Positions 1-6,379 of a stretch of 11,771 nt of DNA are shown piece after piece. Origin of the DNA: Pseudomonadota bacterium. GTDB taxonomy: Bacteria; Pseudomonadota; Gammaproteobacteria; UBA6186; Azoamicaceae. The DNA lies in the NCBI GenBank assembly GCA_021848375.1, contig JAJZUR010000040.1, forward strand, positions 1 through 11,771. The letters are read 5' to 3'. The position numbers were made by a program, and so were the translations under genes. Below the pieces are notes generated by a model. The model had not been told where the DNA came from. It made no database searches and saw only the letters and a list, made by a program, of their open reading frames with translations. Numbering within the stretch: position 1 is the stretch's first letter; each line of letters opens with the position of its first letter.

Positions 1-1
1 G

Positions 2-70
2 GCTCTTATAGTAGATAAATTTACCAGGATTTCAGAAACAGAATCGGGGCAACGCCGTGCAGCTGCATAA
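2..70 (+). CDS. Possible 3' end of a gene entering from the left (partial)
   Basis: An open frame runs in from the left edge and ends at a TAA at 68-70, giving a 22-residue tail that begins ALIVDKFTRI and ends RRAAA. The mix of charged and small residues would suit the end of a soluble protein, but I recognise no family. The piece is too short to separate from chance, since an open frame also exists on the opposite strand here. If real, the gene ends about 30 bp before the candidate insertion-sequence end at 101-125. Confidence 0.2.
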   Translation, partial: ALIVDKFTRISETESGQRRAAA

Positions 71-88
71 GCGGGGACCATCTTAAAT

Positions 89-271
89 TCAACGAAAAGT
101 TGTCTTGACTATGGGGTCCACTTTATTCTTTTGAATTCCGGACGCTTCGGTTTTAATCTTTAAAAAATTTTCGAGGCACTGTTTAGACGATAATTCTGCT
201 GCTCGAACTAGCCCCTTTCCAGTTTTGGCTTTAGGCTTTCTTTTTACAGATTGATGATAGCTTGTTATCAT
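89..271 (-). CDS. Small basic hypothetical protein (60 aa), possibly truncated
   Basis: A 60-residue lysine-rich ORF with no family I recognise. It has better start signals than a random ORF: AGGA lies 7 nt before the ATG, and upstream on the minus strand there is an extended -10 like element (TGTTATGAT, near 287-295). The last 13 or so codons run through a sequence resembling an insertion-sequence terminus (101-125), so the original C-terminus may have been replaced. It is divergent from the antitoxin gene at 405, with about 130 bp shared between them. It has no predicted membrane segment or signal peptide. It could be a remnant or a chance ORF. Confidence 0.3.
   Translation of the reverse strand: MITSYHQSVKRKPKAKTGKGLVRAAELSSKQCLENFLKIKTEASGIQKNKVDPIVKTTFR
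101..125. mobile_element. Candidate insertion-sequence terminal repeat (remnant)
   Basis: The stretch reads TGTCTTGACTATGGGGTCCA followed by CTTTA. It begins with TG and contains a GGGGTCCACTT core that looks like an IS3-family end. No partner repeat or transposase reading frame is visible within the window, so this would be an isolated end or scar. This is pattern resemblance only. Confidence 0.2.
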
Positions 272-366
272 TCAATTTTCCTTTAAATAAATATCATAAC
301 ATTAACTGATTTTTTAGCCAGTATTGATTTGTAGTCTGCCTACGGGTTAAGGTCACAATGCTCTCC

Positions 367-380
367 TTAGTTCGAACTAA
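367..380. promoter_or_regulatory. Perfect 14-bp palindrome, candidate antitoxin operator
   Basis: TTAGTTCGAACTAA is a perfect 14-bp inverted repeat ending 24 bp before the first antitoxin ATG. Phd/YefM antitoxins repress their own operons by binding short palindromes that overlap the promoter, so the position fits an autoregulatory operator. A weak -10 (TAGAAT, 392-397) follows, with no good -35. The palindrome is seen directly; the operator role is inferred. Confidence 0.5.
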
Positions 381-404
381 TTTTGTTATGTTAGAATATT
401 TTCT

Positions 405-656
405 ATGGATGTTTCAATGGGGTCAATTCCAATAGATGAATTTAAAGTAAAATGCTTGCATATTTTAAATGAGGTACATGAGGTGGGACGTCCACTAACG
501 ATTAGTAAGAATGGAAAGCCTTTTGCTATTGTCGTACCATATCCGGCAGATGCTAAACCAAAGTCTGCACTCTTTGGGATTTTGAAAGATAATATAATGA
601 TTCATGGGGATATTATTTCTCCAATTAATGATAAATGGACGGCAAAATTCTCATGA
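405..656 (+). CDS. Phd/YefM-family (VapB-like) antitoxin, orphan
   Basis: This 83-residue protein has the fold signature of Phd/YefM antitoxins: an N-terminal IPIDEFKVKCLHILNEV helix, then RPLTISKNGKPFAIVVPY, the conserved strand pair of the DNA-binding dimer. The tail, containing GDIISPINDKW, resembles antitoxins normally followed by a PIN-domain (VapC) toxin, where the C-terminus wraps and inhibits the nuclease. No toxin gene is present; uup starts 13 bp after the stop. Upstream lies a perfect palindrome (367-380) suited to autoregulation. Many relatives begin just before IPxxEF, so the ATG at 417 (79 residues), preceded by GGATG, is an alternative start. It may be a solitary antitoxin left after toxin loss, a regulator acting in trans, or the survivor of a decayed module. 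Confidence 0.85.
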   Translation: MDVSMGSIPIDEFKVKCLHILNEVHEVGRPLTISKNGKPFAIVVPYPADAKPKSALFGILKDNIMIHGDIISPINDKWTAKFS

Positions 657-669
657 TAAGATTACTTTA

Positions 670-2562
670 ATGGCACTACTACACTTAGAAAACCTATCTC
701 TTGCATTTGGGGAAGCACCGCTTCTCGACAAAATTAATTTGCAAATTGAGCCTAAAGAACGAATCTTTCTTATTGGCCGCAACGGGATGGGTAAATCCTG
801 TTTGCTGAAGGTTATCTTGGGTACTCTAAAACCAGATTCTGGGAAGGTACATCGCTCTCCCCTCCTCAAAATTGCCGAATTAGCACAGGAATTGCCAGCT
901 TGTGGTGATAAAACAGTCTATAACATGGTTGCTGAGGGGGTACAAGAAGTTGGTTTATTATTGCAGCGTTATCATCATTTGACCCAGTCTCCGCCTAAGC
1001 ATATGGATGATGCCTGGCTACGCGAATTAGAAGAAGTTCAAAAGCAATTGGAAATGCGAAATGGTTGGCAATATGGGCAGATTATCGATAACATTTTGAC
1101 GCGCTTGGAATTGCCGCCAGATAAAAAAATGAGTGCCCTTTCCGGCGGATGGCAGCGACGAGTTGCACTGGCTCGCGCATTGGTTGACCAGCCCGATCTG
1201 CTTTTATTAGATGAACCCACCAATCATTTAGATTTGGAAGCAATCGAATGGCTGGAAGAATATCTTGCGCAATACACAGGGGCTGTTTTATGTATTACCC
1301 ACGATCGTGCCGTGTTAAAAAAGCTCAGTAAACGGATTTTAGAATTAGATCGCGGTAGATTAACTTCTTGGGATAGCAGTTATGATCAATATTTAATTGA
1401 TAAAGAACATATGCTTGAAGTTGAAAGCAAACATGCCAAACAATTTGATACTCTGTTGGCTAAAGAAGAGGTTTGGATCCGACAAGGAATCAAAGCGCGA
1501 CGCACGCGTAATGAAGGTCGAGTACGAGCGCTCGAAAAATTAAGATTAGAACGCAGCCAAAGACGTGATTTGCAGGGCCGCCCTACTTTTAGCAGTAACC
1601 AATCGAAGACATCAGGTGAATTGGTCGTGAACGCCGAAAACATTAATTATCATATTCAACAAAATTATTTAGTCAAAGATTTTACGATTCAGATTTTACG
1701 TGGTGATAAAATTGCCTTGATTGGTCCGAATGGGGTTGGCAAAACGACTTTTTTAAAATTATTATTGGGAGAATTAACCCCTGACTCCGGAGTGCTTCAA
1801 TTGGGAACCAATTTACAAATTGGGTATTTTGATCAATTACGTGCGGGGCTTGATCCAGAAGCCTCGGCAATTGAAAACGTGGCCGGTGGTCGAGAAACGG
1901 TGACCATTAATGGCAAAGAAAAACATATTATTAGCTATTTATCCGATTTTTTATTTACCCCGCAGCGAGTTCGAACCCCAATTAAATTTCTCTCTGGTGG
2001 TGAATGTAATAGACTATTGCTTGCCAAACTGTTTAGTTTACCCAGTAATCTATTGGTTTTAGACGAACCCACCAATGATTTAGATATTGAATCATTGGAA
2101 TTGTTGGAAGATATTTTAGTAGATTATAAAGGCACTCTATTATTGGTTAGCCATGATCGCGCTTTTGTGAATGAAGTTGCAACCAGCACGCTTTACTTTA
2201 GAGGCAATGGCCAAATTGAACAGTATATTGGCGGATATGATGAGATATTGCATGCAAAAACCCCGTCCCCCGCCAAAAAAGATCTTGTTAAACCGGCAGC
2301 CGAAAAAGCAAAAGAAGATCGTACATCCATTCAATTTAATACAAAATTAAAAAAAGAATTAGCCGACATTCCGCAAAAGATTGCTGAATTAGAAAAAAGA
2401 GCGCAAAAATTACAGCAAGATATCGCTGAACCTACTTTTTATAGTAACCCCAAAGCGTTTATTGATCAAAAATTTGAAAAACTAAGGGAGACTGATCGTT
2501 CGGTGCAAGAGCTTTATCAACGCTGGGAGGCACTAGAAGAAATAAAACACATGAGCTCATGA
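670..2562 (+). CDS. uup: ABC-F family ATPase Uup
   Basis: A 630-residue soluble protein with two ABC ATPase domains and no membrane segments, close to the 635 residues of E. coli Uup. Domain 1 has Walker A GRNGMGKS (36-43), signature LSGGW (157-161), Walker B LLLLDEP (177-183) and switch H211. Domain 2 has GPNGVGKT (352-359), LSGGE (441-445), LLVLDEP (461-467) and H495. The inter-domain linker (about 250-300) contains the Uup hallmark EEVWIRQGIKARRTRNEGR, and a charged C-terminal coiled coil (about 555-625) matches the Uup nucleic-acid-binding tail. ABC-F proteins act on ribosomes; Uup is linked to suppression of transposon precise excision, 50S biogenesis and branched-DNA tolerance. The ATG at 670 gives the canonical N-terminus; an in-frame ATG at 604 lies inside the antitoxin gene and adds unrelated residues. 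The ribosome-binding site is weak, so coupling to the antitoxin is possible. The stop abuts the convergent VUT gene. Confidence 0.96.
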   Translation: MALLHLENLSLAFGEAPLLDKINLQIEPKERIFLIGRNGMGKSCLLKVILGTLKPDSGKVHRSPLLKIAELAQELPACGDKTVYNMVAEGVQEVGLLLQRYHHLTQSPPKHMDDAWLRELEEVQKQLEMRNGWQYGQIIDNILTRLELPPDKKMSALSGGWQRRVALARALVDQPDLLLLDEPTNHLDLEAIEWLEEYLAQYTGAVLCITHDRAVLKKLSKRILELDRGRLTSWDSSYDQYLIDKEHMLEVESKHAKQFDTLLAKEEVWIRQGIKARRTRNEGRVRALEKLRLERSQRRDLQGRPTFSSNQSKTSGELVVNAENINYHIQQNYLVKDFTIQILRGDKIALIGPNGVGKTTFLKLLLGELTPDSGVLQLGTNLQIGYFDQLRAGLDPEASAIENVAGGRETVTINGKEKHIISYLSDFLFTPQRVRTPIKFLSGGECNRLLLAKLFSLPSNLLVLDEPTNDLDIESLELLEDILVDYKGTLLLVSHDRAFVNEVATSTLYFRGNGQIEQYIGGYDEILHAKTPSPAKKDLVKPAAEKAKEDRTSIQFNTKLKKELADIPQKIAELEKRAQKLQQDIAEPTFYSNPKAFIDQKFEKLRETDRSVQELYQRWEALEEIKHMSS

Positions 2563-3309
2563 TTAATTTATTTCTTTTACAAATCGATTTGCCGTGCGGC
2601 TGTAATCTGTATCCAAACTAAAGAGCGTAAACCGCGTTTTCTTATCGTAGATATCTATCGCTTCGATTTCTTTTAAACGTTTGGCAAGATAAATAAAGAG
2701 TGGTAAGAGCAAAATATCGAAAATGAATTTAATAAACAACATGCCGAAAATAAGCGAAATTAATGAGTGATTGTCCATAGAGTTATAAAAGGCAATAACG
2801 CCAAATAGCGCACTATCCACACTCGAAGCCATAATCGTTGATACTATAAACCGTGCCCCGATAAAACGGCCTTTTAATTCGAGTTTCAGTTTAGCCATCG
2901 TAAATGAATTTAAAGTTTCTGAGGCAAAATAACTAAGGAGACCTCCAATAATGGCGCGATTATTGGCTTGTAAAAGGATATCGAACATTGCGTTGTGCGG
3001 ATGATAGCTTGGACTTGGCAGATGTATCACTAATTGACCGTAAATTAAGACAATAATGTTAAAAAGAAATCCCCACCAAATGGCAAGACGGGCATACTTA
3101 TAACCATAGACTTCCGTAATGAGAGTAGAGAGAAAAAACGTAAAGGCAAAAATGAAGGTTCCAGCATTGGCGACGATACCAACTATTTTGATCAACCTGA
3201 GATCAAACCAGTTACCGAGGAGAATGACCATAGAAAAGGTAGAAATTAAAAACCATAAATAGCGTGGGACGAACTGAAACCCTTCTTTCCCTGTCAATTC
3301 CTGTTGCAT
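2563..3309 (-). CDS. VUT-family (YhhQ-like) queuosine-precursor transporter, paralogue 1
   Basis: A 248-residue inner-membrane protein with about six hydrophobic helices, assigned to the vitamin-uptake-transporter (YhhQ, former DUF165) family. Hallmarks are the TLITEVYGYKYAR segment (62-74), LLSYFASETLNSF (124-136) and ARFIVSTIMASSVDSALF (152-169). The best-known members import queuosine precursors (preQ0, preQ1 or queuine). The second VUT gene and a tgt lie 2.3 kb away, which favours a queuosine-related substrate; the exact ligand cannot be read from sequence. The ATG at 3309 has only a distant GAGG. The C-terminus carries a charged tail of about 35 residues after the last helix. It lies downstream of the VIT gene on the same strand across 127 bp, so it may have its own promoter. 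It converges on uup with no intergenic bases, hence no dedicated terminator. Confidence 0.88.
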   Translation of the reverse strand: MQQELTGKEGFQFVPRYLWFLISTFSMVILLGNWFDLRLIKIVGIVANAGTFIFAFTFFLSTLITEVYGYKYARLAIWWGFLFNIIVLIYGQLVIHLPSPSYHPHNAMFDILLQANNRAIIGGLLSYFASETLNSFTMAKLKLELKGRFIGARFIVSTIMASSVDSALFGVIAFYNSMDNHSLISLIFGMLFIKFIFDILLLPLFIYLAKRLKEIEAIDIYDKKTRFTLFSLDTDYSRTANRFVKEIN

Positions 3310-3334
3310 GAGATCTGACCCTCACAATAAGGTG

Positions 3335-3358
3335 GCGGTTTGATCTGGCTAATACCGC
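3335..3358 (-). promoter_or_regulatory. Stem-loop in the leader of the first VUT gene
   Basis: The 127-bp gap between the VIT and VUT genes contains GCGGT at 3335-3339 pairing with ACCGC at 3354-3358 around a 14-nt loop, about 25 nt before the start codon on the minus strand. A -10 like TATAAA (minus strand, 3380-3385) lies upstream. The repeated CAGATC, one copy in the loop and one next to the start, is also notable. It does not fit the preQ1-I riboswitch pattern as I know it. Regulatory meaning is speculative. Confidence 0.25.
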
Positions 3359-3436
3359 TAGTGGCAAGGGTAATATATTTTTATAGGAATGACAATTCTT
3401 TTCAACCTAAAAAATAGAAAGTTATCAGACAAATAT

Positions 3437-4132
3437 TTATATATGAACGCCGACAAGTCTGCCAATCACAAAGGTCGTTACGCCTGCTAAAGTTCCAATG
3501 GCGAGCATTCTAAAACCACTATAAAAAGCGCCTCGTCCGGTAAAGAAACTCATCGTGACGCCGACAACAAAAAGGGAGAGCCCTGTGAAGATGATAGATA
3601 TCCGTAAGCTCATGTAGTTGATGTGGAAAAGAAATGGAAATAACGGGATCAGTGCCCCAAACGCAAAGGAAATAAGCGAAGAAAAAGCAGCTCCCCAGGG
3701 TGAGCCCAATTCATCAGGATTTAAGCCTAGCCCTTCTCGCACGAGAGTGTTTAAAGCAAGTTCCCTATTCACTAGTATTTTATTGGCAAACGCATCTGCA
3801 TCCACTTTGCTAAGCCCTCGGTCTTGATAAATAGACGAGAGTTCGGCAGCTTCTTTTTCCGGGTTTTTACTAAGCTCTGTTCGCTTTTGCGCAATTTGAT
3901 ATTCAAAGAGCTCGCGTTGAGAGCGCATTGAAATATACTCGCCAGCTGCCATGGAAAAAGCACCAGCGCCTAAACCTGCCATGCCGGCAAGAATAATCAA
4001 ACTAGAATTGGTTGAGGCGCCCGCGATCCCTAAGATAAGGCTAGCATTGGACACGAGACCATCATTGATCCCGAATACGGCCGCTCGGATAGCGCCGCCG
4101 CTTCCCAAGGTTGAATTAATTCGTAAGCGCAA
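3437..4132 (-). CDS. VIT1/CCC1-family Fe2+/Mn2+ transporter
   Basis: A 231-residue membrane protein of the VIT1/CCC1 family, which moves Fe2+ or Mn2+ out of the cytosol (into vacuoles in plants and yeast, outward in bacteria). The N-terminal helix has AVFGINDGLVSN (18-29) with the conserved Asp24. A second segment has FSMAAGEYISMRSQRE (59-74). An acidic cytoplasmic stretch (about 73-121, many Glu, including IYQDRGLS) corresponds to the metal-binding domain, and three further hydrophobic helices follow. The start is TTG, supported by GGAAG 6 nt upstream. The gene overlaps the 3' end of the upstream MFS gene by 17 bp in another frame, a sign of translational coupling. It probably protects against metal overload; preference between iron and manganese is unknown. 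Confidence 0.92.
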   Translation of the reverse strand: MRLRINSTLGSGGAIRAAVFGINDGLVSNASLILGIAGASTNSSLIILAGMAGLGAGAFSMAAGEYISMRSQRELFEYQIAQKRTELSKNPEKEAAELSSIYQDRGLSKVDADAFANKILVNRELALNTLVREGLGLNPDELGSPWGAAFSSLISFAFGALIPLFPFLFHINYMSLRISIIFTGLSLFVVGVTMSFFTGRGAFYSGFRMLAIGTLAGVTTFVIGRLVGVHI

Positions 4133-5339
4133 GCTTTGCTTCCACGTTGAATATTCTGGTATTTAAGAGGCTTGAGCAAAGTCCTAATGCAAGGAAGGCA
4201 AAGAAGCCGCTAAAGACAAAGACAGTTGTGAAATAGTTGTTTGTTGCTAAGTAACCACATAAAAATGAGGATAGCATGGTTGAAAAGCCGCTAAAGATAT
4301 AAAATAAGCCGATGGCAGTTCCATAAAACTGTTTCTCAACGCTTCGAAATACCAGTGCAGAAAATACGATTTGTGCGCCAGCACGTTGGATGCCCCAGGT
4401 ACAAAGACCTATGATGGCAGCACCCCACCCTAGATAACTAATATTGTAAAAACAAATATTAAAGAGGGCTAAAGAACCGATGGTGATGTAGAGAATTTTT
4501 TTCAGATGACCTTTATCGATTTGCGATCCGATAATCGGTGAGCTTATCAACATGATGGAGTTAAAAATGGCGATGGTCGATAGATAAAACCATTCAGGAT
4601 ATTCATTATGCTTCAAGTACATCATAAGCAAGCCATCATTAAATCGGCCAAGGAAAAAGAGGAACGTTAAAAATAAAATGGGTGAAATGGATTTAATGAC
4701 CTTTTTTAATTCACGAAAAGAAAATGATTTTTCTTCAACATGATTCACTGTTAGAGAAAAAGAAAAAATAACCGCGGGAAAAGCCAACAAGCAGCAAAGC
4801 GTAATAAAAAAATTTAAATTATCTTTTAGGGTTCCTAAAAAAAAAGTGGATATACTAACGATTAAGGGACCTAATACGCAGCCAAACGTTTTAGAGACAT
4901 TTAACAACCCTAACGCGAGGCCTCTGTTTTTAGCTTTTCCTGCAACAAAAGCGTCCCTTGGTGAAGCAAAGGTGCCATTTGCGATGCGCTCTAAAGTTTT
5001 AGAAAATAACACTATCCACGGGGATGGCAAAAATAACATGGCTTTAGAAGCGAATGCCATGCCTGTGGAACACAGAAAAATATTTCTTTTATTTTTAATT
5101 TTATCGAACAGTACCCCGTTAGCAAGTCTAAAGACATTGGAAAGAAATTCGGTAATTCCTTCCAAAATTCCGAGGATAAGTAAGGAGAGGCCGAGAGAAT
5201 CTGTAATAAGGAACGGGATGATGGTCATCCCAATAGTTGTTGAGACAGCCAAAAGAAAGTTCATTAAATAGATTTGAAACATTTCATCTACATCCAAACT
5301 TGAAGAAGTTACTTTATGCTGGAATGAGAAATTTGTCAA
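4116..5339 (-). CDS. Major facilitator superfamily transporter
   Basis: A 407-residue protein with about twelve hydrophobic helices, typical of MFS secondary transporters. The loop between helices 2 and 3 carries a divergent MFS motif A (GVLFDKIKNKR, 75-85), and ERIANGTFASPRDAF (117-131) matches a subgroup containing an R-x-x-x-G-x-x-x-x-PRDA signature. Members of that subgroup are mostly uncharacterised, so no substrate is assigned. The TTG at 5339 is chosen because AGGTG lies 8 nt upstream; the next in-frame ATG would remove 19 residues without such a site. It is the first gene of a two-gene unit with the VIT1/CCC1 transporter (17-bp overlap), so a role linked to metal or metal-chelate handling is possible. 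An inverted repeat (5351-5370) lies directly before the gene. It is divergent from the yhhQ-tgt operon. Confidence 0.87.
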   Translation of the reverse strand: MTNFSFQHKVTSSSLDVDEMFQIYLMNFLLAVSTTIGMTIIPFLITDSLGLSLLILGILEGITEFLSNVFRLANGVLFDKIKNKRNIFLCSTGMAFASKAMLFLPSPWIVLFSKTLERIANGTFASPRDAFVAGKAKNRGLALGLLNVSKTFGCVLGPLIVSISTFFLGTLKDNLNFFITLCCLLAFPAVIFSFSLTVNHVEEKSFSFRELKKVIKSISPILFLTFLFFLGRFNDGLLMMYLKHNEYPEWFYLSTIAIFNSIMLISSPIIGSQIDKGHLKKILYITIGSLALFNICFYNISYLGWGAAIIGLCTWGIQRAGAQIVFSALVFRSVEKQFYGTAIGLFYIFSGFSTMLSSFLCGYLATNNYFTTVFVFSGFFAFLALGLCSSLLNTRIFNVEAKLALTN

Positions 5340-5350
5340 TTTAATTTCAC

Positions 5351-5370
5351 CTGTAAATTTGTTTTTACAG
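5351..5370 (-). promoter_or_regulatory. Inverted repeat touching the MFS ribosome-binding site
   Basis: CTGTAAA (5351-5357) and TTTACAG (5364-5370) form a perfect 7-bp inverted repeat with a 6-nt spacer. On the minus-strand transcript the 3' arm includes the first bases of the AGGTG ribosome-binding site of the MFS gene. It could be a repressor operator or an RNA hairpin limiting ribosome access. The repeat is seen directly; the role is inferred. Confidence 0.4.
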
Positions 5371-5567
5371 ATTGTGTTTTTAAACTAAACTTTTCACATT
5401 CCAGTGCTTATGACATCCAATATAGTATGGTAAGAAATAGAAATTTTTCCATTACTTTTTGAGACTTTTTTCTATTGACTTCTCTTTGTTAAAAACATAA
5501 GCTTCTGTGTAAGAAAAATAGGATTAGTAAGCCAACTGTTAATGTCCTTTTTATATTCAGGATTTTT

Positions 5568-5612
5568 ATGTTATTAACCAAAATGTGCGCATACACTGTT
5601 CAATCAATATGA
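5568..5612 (+). promoter_or_regulatory. Candidate 14-codon leader ORF before yhhQ
   Basis: An ATG at 5568 preceded by CAGGA with 5-nt spacing opens a 14-codon frame (MLLTKMCAYTVQSI) whose TGA at 5610-5612 overlaps the ATG at 5609 of the VUT transporter as ATGA. The yhhQ gene has no ribosome-binding site of its own, so translation of this leader could deliver ribosomes to it. Nothing but arrangement supports the ORF. No convincing promoter is visible; TTGACT at 5475-5480 is a possible -35 with a poor -10. Confidence 0.3.
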
Positions 5613-6379
5613 GGAATGAATTCATCACGTTACTGATCCACACTCTACAAATGTTACCAACCGAGTGGCTTGGCATTTTAATGTATGGTGCGGCTATCGG
5701 GATCTTCTTTTCCTTGCATCGTTATTTTGGTAAAGAAGGGATTTTTTTGTTTATCATTGTAGCCGTTATTATAGCAAACCTTCAATCCTTAAAAGCTATT
5801 GAACTTACTTTCTTTGATTACCCCATTGCGATGGGCTCAATCCTCTTCACCCTCTGCTTATTTGCAGTTGACGTCATTAGTGAATACTACGGCAAAGAAA
5901 GCGCCATCAAAGCCATTTGGTTAGGCTTTGCCGGTATGCTGATGTTATCTCTTATAATGCTTTTGACGCTCGGGACTCAAGTTATTAATGCGGCTCCGGA
6001 TTCTTCCTATTATCATTATGTTCAAGTCCATGATGCCATGGCACTGCTTTTTACCCCTACCCCTGCCCTCTTTTCGGCAAGCTTGATAAGTTATCTCGTC
6101 AGTCAATATATCGATATGGGATTTTTTCTATGGCTGAAAAAAAGATGGGGAGAAAGACTTCTCGCCTTCAGAACTTTATTATCTACCGTCCTATCTACAG
6201 GAGTAGACAATTGTCTTTTTAGTTTTTTAGCGTGGCGAGTTTTATATCCACTGCCTATCGATTTCAAAAGCTTCCTGATGACATATATTTTTGGTGCTTT
6301 TGGCTTAAGAGTTATATTGAGTGTGGTAAATTCACCGCTTATTTATCTGGCGCGACGTCAATGGGAACCTGCACGATGA
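5609..6379 (+). CDS. yhhQ: VUT/YhhQ-family queuosine precursor (probably queuine) transporter
   Basis: A 256-residue inner-membrane protein of the VUT family with six to seven hydrophobic helices. Diagnostic stretches are YPIAMGSILFTLCLF (71-85), VDVISEYYGKESA (87-99), LISYLVSQYID (159-169) and LLSTVLSTGVDNCLFSFLAW (190-209). Family members import the 7-deazaguanine precursors of queuosine. The stop overlaps the tgt start as ATGA, so importer and tRNA-inserting enzyme are made together; because the TGT looks queuine-specific, queuine is the likely cargo (inference). The start is uncertain. An in-frame GTG at 5585 adds eight residues; I prefer the ATG at 5609 because it overlaps a short leader ORF that does have a ribosome-binding site. 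It is clearly diverged from the other VUT protein at 2563-3309, so the two are not a recent duplication. Confidence 0.9.
   Translation: MRNEFITLLIHTLQMLPTEWLGILMYGAAIGIFFSLHRYFGKEGIFLFIIVAVIIANLQSLKAIELTFFDYPIAMGSILFTLCLFAVDVISEYYGKESAIKAIWLGFAGMLMLSLIMLLTLGTQVINAAPDSSYYHYVQVHDAMALLFTPTPALFSASLISYLVSQYIDMGFFLWLKKRWGERLLAFRTLLSTVLSTGVDNCLFSFLAWRVLYPLPIDFKSFLMTYIFGAFGLRVILSVVNSPLIYLARRQWEPAR

Noticed and set aside
2540..2590. Intrinsic terminator between uup and the first VUT gene
   Set aside because: The stop codons abut and there is no GC-rich stem followed by a T run on either strand.
3310..3436. Known preQ1-I riboswitch
   Set aside because: I could not find the short hairpin with its C/U-rich loop and A-rich tail expected of preQ1-I.
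4846..5271. 141-aa plus-strand ORF
   Set aside because: It lies wholly opposite the MFS gene, has no recognisable domain, and its composition follows from the codons of the antisense strand.
6232..6375. N-terminal extension of tgt from an upstream ATG
   Set aside because: These codons read the 3' end of the VUT transporter in the wrong frame; homology of TGT begins right after the ATG at 6376.
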